NCBI GenBank assembly: GCA_011009095.1
Contig: VTPC01091286.1
Coordinates: 1-64,000 of the forward strand
Direction: 5' to 3'
Origin: Ignelater luminosus
Lineage: Eukaryota > Arthropoda > Insecta > Coleoptera > Elateridae
DNA length: 64,000 bases
Position numbers and translations under genes: made by a program. Below, one piece after another: positions 22,667 to 34,600 of this stretch. A model generated the notes under the pieces. It did no database searches and had not been told where the DNA came from. It saw only the letters and a program-made list of their open reading frames with translations. The first letter of the stretch is position 1. Each line of letters starts with the position of its first letter.

Positions 22667-24097
22667 ATGGGTAGAGAGGACAAAGCCACCTGGAAGTCTA
22701 ATTACTTCACCAAACTAATCGTACGTATTTGTATTTTTATGTATTAGTATTACAGTAAATATCTAGTTTTCTAATGTGATGATTATTTTTCGTCTCTTAA
22801 GCATTTCCATTTCATGTTAGAGCTAGAAATAGTTGAACCCACTAGCATAAGGAAATGCAATGTGGAATGCCTATCTGATTACTCATATTTACTAAAATAA
22901 TAGAAGCGTTTTTGAAATACAATTTTTAATGAAGTTATTATTTTTCAGCAACTTTTGGAAGATTTTCCCAAGTGTTTCATCGTAGGCGCTGACAATGTCG
23001 GCTCCAAACAAATGCAGCAAATTCGAATGTCATTACGTGGTAATGCTGTCGTACTTATGGGAAAGAATACCATGATGCGTAAAGCAATCAAAGGTCATTT
23101 AGAACGCAACCCATCATTAGAGAAGTTGTTACCACACATTCGTGGCAATGTCGGTTTTGTCTTCACCCGAGGTGATTTAGTCGAAGTTCGTGACAAACTA
23201 TTAGAAAACAAAGTACGTGCTCCTGCTCGTCCCGGCGCCATTGCTCCATTGCCTGTTGTTATTCCTGCTCAAAACACTGGTTTGGGACCAGAAAAAACAT
23301 CTTTCTTCCAAGCTCTTTCCATTCCAACCAAGATTTCAAAGGGTACCATTGAAATTATCAACGATGTACACATCTTGAAACCTGGAGATAAAGTGGGTGC
23401 TTCAGAAGCTACACTTCTGAACATGTTGAACATTTCACCCTTCTCATATGGTCTCTTAGTCGAACAAGTTTATGATTCTGGTACTATTTTTGCTCCTCAA
23501 ATTCTTGACATCAAACCTGAAGATTTGAGAGAAAAATTCTTGGCTGGTGTTGCCAACTTGGCATCTGTTTGTTTATCAATTGGTTATCCAACAATCGCTT
23601 CTGCTCCACACAGTATTGCCAATGGATTCAAGAACTTATTGGCTATTGCTGCTGTTACAGAAGTAGAATTTAAAGAAGCTACCACAATCAAAGAATTCAT
23701 TAAGGTATGTGTTCAAGATATAAATTAATGTTTTCGGTTCAATTTTGGTTTAACAAATTTTAAATATTTCATAGCAATGATGAACATGTTTTTCTTTTGA
23801 AGAGTTGGCAAAATATTGGAGCTAGAAATAGTTGAACCCACCAATATTCAATTATAATGAAACTGCTTTTGTCTGAAATTTATTTACTTAATTTATTACT
23901 TAAAGGATACCTTTTTTTGTTCCATGCTAATTACAAACTTGTTTTATCAGGATCCAAGCAAGTTTGCTGCTGCAACTACAGTTGCTGCTCCAGCTGCTGC
24001 CACTGAAACTGCTGCTGCTGCTGCTCCAGCTAAAGAGGAAAAGAAAGAAGAATCTGAAAGCGAAGATGAAGACATGGGCTTTGGTCTCTTTGATTAA
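22667..24097 (+). CDS. RpLP0: 60S acidic ribosomal protein P0 (uL10)
   Basis: P0 anchors the P1/P2 dimers of the large-subunit stalk and contacts 28S rRNA at the GTPase centre. Coding exons read by eye are 22667-22720, 22949-23704 and 23951-24097, giving 318 codons, the usual family length. The protein starts [17 protein letters not shown], continues with the L10 rRNA-binding domain ([28 protein letters not shown]), and ends with an alanine-rich hinge and the acidic P-protein tail DMGFGLFD. A non-coding first exon appears to end at 22355 (ctgag|gtaggt), and exon 2 begins at 22631 after a tract ending tttcag. A poly(A) signal lies at 24163-24168. Introns 2 and 3 each hold a snoRNA-like element, a common arrangement in ribosomal protein genes. 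The reading frame is intact. Confidence 0.97.
22770..22885 (+). ncRNA. Box C/D-like snoRNA candidate in RpLP0 intron 2
   Basis: The element lies inside intron 2 (22721-22948). A C box (GTGATGA, 22776-22782) and a D box (CTGA, 22875-22878) enclose a strong hairpin. Its outer stem pairs GCATTTCC (22801-22808) with GGAAATGC (22851-22858). Its inner stem pairs ATGTTAG (22814-22820) with CTAGCAT (22842-22848). The 21-nt loop at 22821-22841 can itself fold as AGCTA-GAAA-TAGTT, a GNRA-type tetraloop, followed by GAACCCA. The same loop recurs in intron 3. The sequence left of the D box (about 22860-22874) would be the usual guide. Terminal pairing beside the boxes is weak, and I do not recognise the rRNA or snRNA target. 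Confidence 0.6.
23765..23885 (+). ncRNA. Second box C/D-like snoRNA candidate in RpLP0 intron 3
   Basis: The element lies inside intron 3 (23705-23950). A C box (ATGATGA, 23777-23783) and a D box (CTGA, 23873-23876) flank a perfect 8-bp stem, AATATTGG (23812-23819) with CCAATATT (23841-23848). The stem closes a 21-nt loop (23820-23840) identical to that of the intron 2 element. The stem arms differ in sequence from the intron 2 arms but keep full pairing. Outside the shared block the two elements look unrelated, including the stretch next to the D box, so any D-box guide would differ. An outer TAAATA/TATTTA pairing (23761 and about 23881) is possible. Confidence 0.6.
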
Positions 24098-24169
24098 AAT
24101 GTTTGTTAGTTTTTCATGTAATTGTTATTTAAGTTTGCTGCTTTTGTAAAGAGCCGACCGTCAATAAAC

Positions 24170-24604
24170 AATGAAACAAATAATTTTTTTCTTCATAGAA
24201 CTATATAATACAAAAAGCCAAGAAACTTTCTAAATATTTTATTGGAAATAGCCTAGCTTCTAGCTAACATCAAATATTTTCATGAAAGGCGCTGAAAACA
24301 TTTGCTGCGAGATGTTGGCAACACTATTTTGTTTGTTGTGATAGGTGGAAAAGTATGGTTATTAGCTTCTATTGGTTAAATGCGTTTTGCTACTGTGTAA
24401 CAGCTGTTGACGTTGTTGTCCTTGAGACAATTTACTAATAATCGTTATAAATTATAAAGAATTAATTATAATTTAAATAAGTTATTAAATCATGTTCACT
24501 TAGAGTTTCTAACATAAATATATAATTACCTTGGTTAAGCATTTCGTCGATCTTTGATTTTTCGGGAATTATACCAATGAGGTTAGGAATTGGCGAAGTA
24601 AAAA
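24170..24604 (+). promoter_or_regulatory. Intergenic space between RpLP0 and the DUF89 gene
   Basis: This 430-bp interval must hold the end of the RpLP0 transcript and the promoter and 5' UTR of the DUF89 gene. A CCAAT-like attggtt occurs near 24371. No TATA box is obvious. Confidence 0.4.
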
Positions 24605-25957
24605 ATGATGAAAGACAAGAAGATTTGCCCCCTATTACTGGATCAAACTGCCTATTCACCGGATACTATCGATCTGCTGAACGATGTTGACGCTGTAAAC
24701 TACTGGTTACCTTGTCTAGAAGAAATGGTCAAGAAATTTATAAACAAAGTTTCTGATTTAAACCCAGGTGATATAACTGCCACGGAAAGAGCTAAGATTT
24801 GTTGGCAGAAGTTTCATGACCTTATTGAAAAGATCAAATATAATCCTTCGTAAGTGTAAAGGTTTTTAACTTTTAAAAGTAACTTATTTGTATGTCTTTA
24901 GGGTTTTTAAACCATTAAGTGTAAGAACTCTTCTAGAATTTAATGAAGAGACTTTAAGAAACAGTAATTTCGAAGATGCATGGCTGTTACAGAAAGAAAA
25001 AGAAACAGCTGCAGCATTTCAACAATATGAGGACAGAATTAATGTTATTGATTCCATAAAGGACTTTTATTTAAAATGGACAGAAATAGCTAAAGGTTTA
25101 GTTGCTGGAAATATGTTTGATTGGGGAGCAAAAGCCGTTACAGACATTTTGGAGGAATCTAATGGGTTTGGATTAATACAGGCTATGGCTAGAATACAGC
25201 AAAGACCCTGGTTTCATGATGATCTCGATAATTGGATTAATAGATTACAGGTATTTTTAAAATTAGATTCTGCTCTTTAAAGATGTGTTATGCTAAGATT
25301 TTTATGTATTTACAGAATAAACCTTATACTAAAGCTATTATATTCATAGACAATGCAGGAGTCGATTTTGTATTAGGAATTCTTCCCTTAACAAGACAAC
25401 TTCTTAAACAAGGAACTTGCATTGTACTGACAGCAAATTCAGCGCCTGCACTGAATGATGTCACTTATCGCGATTTAAAAGTGTATTTGAAAGTAGCAGA
25501 ACAAAAATGTTCAATTATCAGGGATGCAATTTCAAATAATAAATTGATAGGTGTAGAAAATGGACAGAAAGGACCTTGCCTCGACCTTCGTAGTTTAAAT
25601 CCAGGTAATTACATTCATTTTGTTATTGTGTACTATCAACAACTTTTTGATAACATTATATCACCTTATCATTTCATTGTGACGAAATAAACATAAACTG
25701 ATAATTGTAAGATATTTTTTAAAATGTAAACAATAAAACTAAAAATTTTTACAGATTTATGCCAACAAATGCACAATGCAGATCTGTTAATCTTGGAAGG
25801 AATGGGTCGTGCTGTTCATACTAATCTCGATGCTAAATTTAAAGTAGACTGTCTTAAATTAGCAGTACTTAAAAATGAATGGTTAGCTAAAAGTTTAGGT
25901 GCTCAACAGTTTTCAGTAATATTTCGATATGATCCAGCATCTGAATTGCTTTCTTAA
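24605..25957 (+). CDS. DUF89 phosphatase, PANK4 C-terminal type (4'-phosphopantetheine phosphatase-like)
   Basis: Exons are 24605-24849, 24902-25250, 25316-25604 and 25755-25957, joined at GT-AG introns of 52, 65 and 150 bp, for 361 residues. The protein matches the DUF89 half of pantothenate kinase 4, which dephosphorylates 4'-phosphopantetheine and damaged derivatives and so restrains coenzyme A synthesis. In insects it occurs free-standing, without the kinase domain. The family metal-binding motif is FIDNAGVD (Asp210, Asn211), and NSAPALNDVT (Asp246) follows. LILEGMGRAVHTNLDAKF lies near the C-terminus. The start is the first of two adjacent ATGs. A poly(A) signal overlaps the stop at 25956-25961. 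The gene lies 508 bp after RpLP0 and 540 bp before the MTMR9-like gene. Loss of function is not indicated. Confidence 0.9.
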
Positions 25958-26179
25958 TAAAACTGTACCTGATTTTATTACATTTGATCTATGGTAAAGC
26001 TATTAATAAAAATAAATTTTAATTATAAAATGCTTTTAACTCAGTATTTACATAGAACTTGGTTAATGGTTGTTGAATTCCGTTTAGTAGTATATCTATT
26101 TCAATTTGGTTGTATGATAATTGTTTCTTTTTACAAAAAGCACCTAGGAAATGAACTTGTAAGAATTTTCTTTAAAATT

Positions 26180-26235
26180 GCAATTAGTACGTATACCGAC
26201 TTTATTTGCAATTAGTACATATACAGACTTTATTT
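26180..26235 (+). repeat. Tandem duplication of 28 bp
   Basis: Two adjacent 28-bp units beginning GCAATTAGTAC (26180 and 26208) differ at two positions. They lie between the DUF89 gene and the MTMR9-like gene and have no evident function. Confidence 0.85.
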
Positions 26236-26496
26236 AAAAGGCAAATTGTAGTATATATACTTTATTGTATGATATTAGATAAACTATTTTCACAACATTA
26301 AAGTTAAATATTATTAAACCTTTTTTATTGAAAATATTCGAGTCCTTTTTCAATTTCAGAATGAACATTTCGAAGTGCGGCGTGTGCGGTTTATTTTTAA
26401 ATTCAAATCACTATGTTGGCAGTCCTGTCGATTGAGGTGTCTGACATTAGTGAACTAACCTCACTTTTTATAATATCGAAATTTTTAAAAACAAAT

Positions 26497-28478
26497 ATGG
26501 AATTTGCTGAATTAATTATTACACCAAAATTAGATGGGGTCATTTTACATAGCCCTTTTCACGATCCAGTTGACGCTACACTTTGTATTACTGGCCATCA
26601 TTTAATCTTGTCTTCACGGAAAGACGATGTCCAGGAAATTTGGGTAAAAAATCAAATTTTTCTTTTATGCATAAAATGTAATTACCTGCATTTTAGTTAT
26701 TACATCAAAGTATTGATCTAGTAGAGAAAAAGATTAATGGAACTAATTCAAACAATCCAAATGGGGGTTCGATAATATTAAAATGTAAAGATTTACGTAT
26801 TATACAGTTAGACATTGGTAACACAGAAGACTTGTATAATGTTTATCTTTCTCTCGAGCGTCTTTCTAATTTAGAGAATCCTTCTTTATTGTATCCTTTC
26901 TTCTACAGACCTATGTATACGATTCTAGAAGATGGTTATACTTTATTTAAACCTGAAATAGAATTTGCCAAATTACTTGCCAGTGAAGAGTGGCGAATAA
27001 GCAATGTTAATAAAGATTATTCAATTTGCCCAAGCTACGGTGCAGCGTTAGTTGTCCCTAAAAGTATTGATGATGACACTATTATTGCTTCAGCAAGTTT
27101 TAGAGAAGGTGGAAGATTTCCTATCCTTAGTTATCGTCATGACAATGGAGCTGTGTTATTGCGAAGCAGTCAACCCTTATTAAATAATAGTAATAGAAGA
27201 TCTAGATCTGATGAGAAAATTCTTAATTCTATATTAGGGCCTAATACAAAAGGTTACATTATTGATACGCGATCTACAAGTTATGCTAATCAATGTAAAG
27301 CTAAAGGAGGTGGTACTGAGCCAGATGGAAACTATACTCAATGGAGACGCATTCATAAAGGTCTTGATAAGATTTCCAGTTGTAATGGAGCTGTCCTTGA
27401 ATCATTCACAAAATTGGTAGATGGTATGTCGATTTCCACATGCTTAATCTAATTTTTATCAATGGTGGAAATATCTTTTAGCTTGTAATGATACCAGTTG
27501 TTCAGCAGATAAATGGATCTCACGTTTAGAGAGTAGTAATTGGCTAACATATGTTCAGAATTCTCTTAATGCAGCATGTTTAGTTGCACAATGCTTAGAT
27601 CAGGAAGGAGTATCTGTTCTTGTTCACGGAACAAACGGGCTTGATTCAACAATTTTAGTTACATCTGTAGCACAAGTTATATTGAATCCTGATTGTAGAA
27701 CTGTTAGAGGTAATTAGAATGCATGTAAGTACAGTAATGCATTTAACAAGAATATTTCAAAATATTTTAGGTTTGCAAGCTTTAATTGAAAGGGAATGGT
27801 TACAAGCTGGTTATCCATTTCAGTTACGTCATGCTAGAAGTTGCTATTCAAACATTAAGAGTAAACAAAATCAACCGACATTTCTTCTATTTTTGGACTG
27901 CATCCAGCAACTGCATCATCAGTTTCCATGTAGCTTTGAGTTTACTGCAAATATGTTGGTACAACTGTTTGAACATTCATATTTTAGTCAATTTGGTGAG
28001 TGATGAAAATAATTTGATTGATCAAAGTATTCAATTTTAATACCAAGTTACGATTAAGACATTGTTTTCAACAACTTTTTGTAATATTTTTCTTCTAGGT
28101 ACATTTTTGGGAAATTGCGAAGCTGATAGAGAAAAAATAAAGATCTCGAAAACCACAACAAGTTTATGGTCATATTTGAACCGTCCAGACATTTTAACAT
28201 CATTATTAAATCCCATGTATGAACCAAATAAAACAGCAATTTGGCCAAGCGTAGCATCAGTTAGTTTTGTTTTGTGGAACGATTTGTACTTAAGATGGGT
28301 AATTGACCAAACCTATCACAAAAAAACACTTAATACAATACAAAACTTAATACAAAATGACAAAAATCTCAGAACAACAGTAACAAAATTAAGAAAACAA
28401 CTGGTAGATTTACAAAAAGAATGGGATTCTCTTAACTTGAGAGATGAAACAATTGAAAACGATATAGAAAGTGGTTAA
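26497..28478 (+). CDS. Myotubularin-related pseudophosphatase, MTMR9 type
   Basis: Exons are 26497-26643, 26697-27423, 27482-27709, 27771-27995 and 28099-28478, all with GT-AG junctions, giving 568 residues (human MTMR9 is about 549). Residues 1 to about 120 form the PH-GRAM domain, with CITGHHLILSSR typical. The myotubularin phosphatase fold follows. At the active-site loop, where active members have HCSDGWDRT, this protein has HGTNGLDST (residues 340-348). Cys is replaced by Gly and Arg by Ser, so it cannot be a phosphoinositide 3-phosphatase. MTMR9 proteins are known to pair with active MTMR6/7/8 and stimulate them. The C-terminus has a coiled coil (about 525-560, TTVTKLRKQLVDLQKEW), the expected dimer interface. 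An upstream in-frame ATG at 26413 exists, but the family alignment favours 26497. Confidence 0.93.
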
Positions 28479-28624
28479 TAGGATTTGTTTTCATTATTGG
28501 CACATAAAGTAATTAAACTGGAATATCCATGGATATACAACCAATAGTAGTACATTTCAAACTTTAAAGATAGAATGACAAGAGCTTCTATTATTTTCTA
28601 TGGATGTTTCAGCTTATCTTACGT

Positions 28625-28670
28625 GAATGTTTAATAAAAATAGTTTTATTTATTTTTTTATGTTCTAAAG
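28625..28670. terminator. Back-to-back poly(A) signals after the MTMR9-like gene
   Basis: AATAAA on the + strand (about 28633) is followed within 20 bp by TTTATTTATT, which gives AATAAA on the - strand. The + signal fits the 3' end of the MTMR9-like mRNA, about 155 bp after its stop. The - signal could end the transcript proposed to come from the exon at 36154-36370. Both signals are also common by chance in AT-rich DNA. Confidence 0.4.
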
Positions 28671-31600
28671 AATTTGAATTTAGGTTTTAATTATGAGTGT
28701 TGAGCTTAATTCAATTTTTGTGTGTTGCATTCTAGTCATAGTGAATACTGTCTCATAATAAAATTATAGTTAATGTTATTGGATTTTCAGTATTGATAAC
28801 ATTAATCATACTCAGATTTCACAATTTCTGTGATTTATTACCAGTGTAAATATGCAACCACATTCTAGTGTTTTAGAGAAATTAGAGATCTGCTATAATA
28901 GTATGCAGTTAATGTTATAAGATATATTTACCATTCTTAAGGGATCATTTTATTACATTACATTGCATGTGGGCTGATACTAGTTATCAGGTTTATTGCC
29001 AATATCGGTATCGGTCAATCCCTATTCGATGGGCCAGCACATTTAGAGGGCATGGAAGACAATAGCATTAAATAAAATGTCTACCATAATGGAATTATAA
29101 ACATATCAAGTATCATACTTAAGCATTGCTTGTATCCATGCTATCATGTTCCTAGTGAAACAACTCCTGATTGGTTGACATGTGAACTTTTACCATATGT
29201 CAACCAATAAGGAGTTTTTTCAATGGTAGCATGATAGCATACTGTCTGCTCGTAGACACAAGCATTGACCTCAAATAATTTATTATCCTACTAAGCCATT
29301 TTGAAAATTGTCACTATGTAGCGACAGTGTTTCTGACATGCCCAAATTACATAGATTCTTTCTGAAGCTGTTTTCCAGATTTTTTATAAGCATATTACAG
29401 TTAACATGTTACCAAGTTAAAAAAGTTCTTATCATATTTAGTCAAGCGAATGTAACAAATTTGTTGTGTAGTATTTTTGTTCAAGTGACCTTATTAGAAA
29501 TTAGGCCTTTCAACCCTTATTTTGTGGCCAAAAGTTGGCAGTTGTATTTGAGCAGGAGACAAAGTAATTTTTCCTCCCTGTTCAATTTTTATTTGGTTTC
29601 TTAAATATGTTTTGGATACCAAAACTATTTTACAATTACTCGCAAAGTAAATTCTTAATGTAGAATAACCTTTATTTAAATTTTTGATACATTTTTTAAG
29701 ATTGACAGAAAAATGATAATCTTAATCAGCAATAACACCATAATTGTTGTGATTTACAGTATCACCATCAATCTTCCCTACAAGACCCTCCTGCTTACTA
29801 CTGTCGTTTGGTTGTAAACTATCCTTTTTTCTAGATGGATTTTTTCTAAATTCCTATGCACACTAAATAAGATCCATATTGTTTGGACACCTATAAGAAA
29901 ATCATGCCAAATGGTATTTCAGTAGTTATCAAATAGAACCAAACTCAACTTTGTTGAGGTTATGATATTCAGAGATCTTTGAAATCAATATTCCTGTCCT
30001 TGGACCTTAATTGTAAAGATATCTGCGAGTAATGTCATAGTTTCAAAATTATTTAATTTGAAGTAAAAAATCAAGGACTACAGAATATTTACTAAATATT
30101 AACAATTCGTTATTTTAATTACATTTTAATTTCACAGAAGATTACCAAGATAAAGTATTACTCACACCTCAGATGTCTCATAGATGAGAAGTGTGAAATT
30201 TTAGGTTATATTATACATTTATTCTACGCCTAACTGTATCTGTATCAATTTTTTTTTTCAAAGTTAGGCTTATCTTGCTTAGCATACAAATATATTTCAG
30301 TGCAAAGAATCCAGTGATACCCAAAACTCAGTTTTGTTTATTTTTCCAGTTAGGGCCATTTTGCTTTGCAGGGCAGTATTATGTGTAAAGCTTAAACCCA
30401 AGTTTTATATTTCAGCTTGTTTATTCTCTGAACTTAACTCCCATAAAACAAAACACTTTCTATTCAGAGATCTTTTGTTTTATACCTACCTACTTCTGGT
30501 GTGTTGTGTGTGAATGTCTTAATTATCTTCTAAGAGAGAATATTCTTTTGTGAATTTGTGATCATCCACATTGCCCATGTTATAGTTTGCTGTAGTTTGA
30601 AGGATATTTTTCATAAATCAAAATTTTGGAATATCTGATCAGAGTATACAGGGTGATCTGCACCAGTAGGAAGTGAAAAATTAAAATTCGTGCCTGGGAT
30701 TAGATTTTAAGCAAAAAATATAAAAACTTTTTCTGATCAGCCTTTGTTTTTAAGACACTAAAGCAGAAACTTTTCTGAATTAGATTTTCTCAATAAAATT
30801 AATCAATAGCCATGGAAGTTGCTTGGAAACAAAAGATGCGAGATGTCTGTTTGGGAATCTTCTTTGATATTCTCAAGAACTTCCATAGCATATCTACTAT
30901 TAATGTTATTTAAAAAACTTAATAAATTCAGAAAACTTTCTACCTTGATATCACAAAAACAAAGGTCAATCAGAAAAAAAGTTATTGCATATCTTTTACT
31001 TAAAATGTAATCACAAACACAAATTTTAATTTTTTGCCTCCCGATGAAATCACTCAATATACATGTGACTCTAGAAAAATGAAACAGGCACTTATTCTTA
31101 TGTAAAAGTTGTAAACAGATTTAAGTGATCTTTATGTACTTTATTAACTTGATAAAAACACATTCGAAACTTATAACTTGGCTTCCAGTGATTAGTGTGT
31201 GTGAGTAGAAGTACAAGGTCTTAAGAAGTAGTTAGCTGCATACTATACTAGCACAGAATTTAAAATAGAACATTCAAATATACAGGATGTTAACAAATAA
31301 CACTTACAAACTCCTATGGTAAATATCTGGTCACTAGTCGAGTATTTTGTTAGTTGTTTAGTTACGGAGTAATCAGTATTCAAAGTTGCCTTCAGACATG
31401 TTAACCTTTGGGTGCATCATCATTATTTGCCAAAATATCAAAAATCTATATAAAAAGAAATTGTAGGAAATTGCCTTCTGGATAATCTAACTTACTTTCA
31501 ATTATGCAGGCCATACTGTCTGTATATTTGAGATACCTACCATATAACATAGAAAGCAAAAAAAAAGAATTTGTTATTCAACATATATCAGCTACAGAGC

Positions 31601-34600
31601 ACTCCCTGTATAACCAGAAGTAGTTTTAAAACACCCAGAAGGCATTTAACTTTTCTTAATAATAGTTAGTTTATGATATTTTGTCAAACAACAAAAGTTA
31701 ATATGTTTGCACATGATTATGAAGGCCAATAGCTCCATAAACTAAGACAAATCAACCATAGTTGCTTTTGAAAAACACTTGTCTAGTCACCACGGATTTA
31801 CCCTATCAGTTTGTTGATGTTATTTATTAAAACCCTGTACAATCTTTTTCTATATCACCATTACCAAAATCTATTGATTATAATGTAAAAATAAGAATTA
31901 AGATCATTCACGAAGGTTTGCATATTTGACTGTAAATTTACTCTATACATTCCACTTAATAATATATGTGACTGTTGTTGCTAAGCTTGTAGATGTCTAT
32001 GAATGCACTTAAATGTTGTCTTTCATAAATTTTACAAATTTTTAAATTGAGCAACAATAATAATACTAAGATAATAGTTTAATTTGGTATGAAATATAAC
32101 TAGCAGTATACAAGGCATTCCAATGATCTGTAAATAGAAGATAGCATTAAAAAGGAAAGTCATGCAAAATGATTGAAATTATTTTAAACTGTTCCATAAA
32201 AGAGTGAATATGCGTTGATAGAACACCCTATATATGTATATCTTCCCATCATTCATTGCTAATTGCAACAGTATAGCATTGTAGAGGTCTAAATGCAGCT
32301 TTTGTCATTATTCAATTATTTATCTAGTTTTCTCGATCTACCTTATGTTTCATTTCACTTTTACAAAAGTAAACTTTCATCTTTCTTCCTTAAAGATAAT
32401 TATTCAAGTTTCGACCTGTTCAGTTTTATTATTATACAGGGCGATCAAGGAATGCAAATCATAATTTTATGGAATACTCAATGCAGTTAAAAAAATAAAG
32501 ATAGTTTTAGCCTATAGAAGGAATTATCCTGTATCACTTTCCTTAATAACATACTTCTTGACATTTCTATGAATAAATTATTGGAATACCTATATAATTA
32601 CTTCAAGAATCTATTTGTATTTGAATTTATGCAGATATAAAATATTATAGTATCAGATATCAAAAGCTTTCAAGTACAAATACCAATTTAAATCAGAGTT
32701 GTTTCAGATGTCAGATAAATGATTTCAGATTTAATCTAAAATATTGAAATAGCAATGCTTGACGTGGATGCAAACATCTGTAACATCCCTGATTTAAATT
32801 AACATTACAGAGTGTTTTCTTGGTAATTTGATTTCCTTAGCGGACAAATTTGAAATATTGGGAATGCCAAGCCAGGAAAAATTATTTTTGTATGAGCTTT
32901 TTCTCTAATCTGTGCAAAAAAGCTGTAAGATGAAACTTTTTCACAACTTCATCCTCACATCGATCTTGCAGTGAGAGATTTTTTTCTGATGGTCTTTCTG
33001 AATAGGTTAGAGGAAAAGCTCAATCCTCTACATGGATCCTATCATAGAAAAAAATCTTCTCTCATGGCTAGTTATTTGAATATCAACTCAGTTTAGAAAT
33101 CACTTCATTTCTCATAGAGATTAGAGAATTGTTCAAATGTATATAATAATCTCATTGAGACATCATGAAGCAAGCCTTCTACATGTTAGTATTAAACATC
33201 AATTTATCCAACAATTTTAGGAGCATCTCTTATTAAAACGATGGTGATTAATATCTTAATAAAAATTCATTCCTGAATTTATAAATCTTTCAATTTTTAA
33301 ATTTGGTTTTGCTAAAAATAGGGAAAATAGTTAATAATAAACTAACAATAAAAAGATGTTGTCGTGGTAGGACAAAGTATACTTCTTACAGCTACATATC
33401 TGCCGTCTAAGGTTACAACTTAGGTTTTAAACTTTTAATCACATTTCTGAATTGCACAGTATTTGAGTGATTACTACCATCATATATTTTTTAACTCGAA
33501 TAATTGTTTAAATGCACTGGGAATATTTAAAAATCAGATGTGCAAATAGTTCTACGTGAATGAATAAGTAATTTTAATAATACAAAAAGTTTGCAAAAAT
33601 ATATTGATATTGAAAAAGAGGTAACCAATAAGTACTCTTAAGATTTTTAAGGCAAACAATCGGGTTTATGTCATATATTGTCCAATAAAAATTGTTTAAA
33701 GGAAATTAAAATTATTTCTTCCAATTTAGGAATTTGTACAAAAATATTTGCTGACTTTAAAAATAAAACACAATTGAACAGCATGAAAACTTTATTATTT
33801 TAGCAGATTTATGAATTAATTGATAATTAGCACTTATTTTATCTTTATTGAAACAAACTATGTATATGCACTGCACCAAAAAATTGTCACAACTCGAAAC
33901 ATACTGAACAGAACAGAATTAATTAATTAATTAATTAAATGAGGTGTAGAAGTATAAAGTTTTGTTATATTAGAAAAGCATATCTAATATCCAATTTATC
34001 ATGATACTTAGTAGATTTCAGGTTAAGAGTTGTGGAAATGTTTTTGGGAAGTGTAATTTCTTAAATATTGTTCTCTCTAAGCATTAAAAATAAAAATGTA
34101 TTTTTCTTTTTTTGCACTATAAGGATACTACAAATAATTAGTTTTATATATATATATATATTTTTTTTATGAAAGTAGGAAAATGTAATATAGTCAACTT
34201 AATGATAAAAGTAAAGGATATAATGTAATGTTGGCAATGAAATAAAAACATATATATGCAGTTACATGAATATATTTCTGTACATTTTGTTACCTACAGC
34301 ACATAATGCAATAATTTTACCAATCATAACTAATGTCTTGCAACCAAACAAGAATGAACTTGTCTATTATGTTTCAACAAAGCCAGATAATAAAATTTAA
34401 AACAATAGTTGCATCGTTGGTACTTGTTTAATTAAATCATGTTCTTATTTCCACAATCTATATACAATAAATGTTGATTCATAATGATATCCATTTTCAA
34501 ACGTTAAATAGTAGTAGTAAAGGTTTTGGTTTTAAAGAAACTAAGAAGCTGCATAGAATTATCTCTTATACAGACTTCATGACCAAAATGTATAATAATC

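Noticed and set aside
22817..22833. The intron 2 RNA contains a stretch like the engineered Cas9 guide scaffold (GAGCTAGAAATAG).
   Set aside because: The rest of the scaffold is absent, and the block occurs twice within natural hairpins with different stems. A stem-GAAA-stem hairpin arises easily, so this is coincidence rather than a construct or CRISPR element.
23964..24149. Leucine-rich open frame over the last RpLP0 exon.
   Set aside because: It is a shifted-frame shadow of the alanine-rich hinge and acidic tail of P0.
33917..34160. Runs of (TTAA)n and (TA)n.
   Set aside because: Simple sequence repeats are common in AT-rich insect DNA and have no evident role here.
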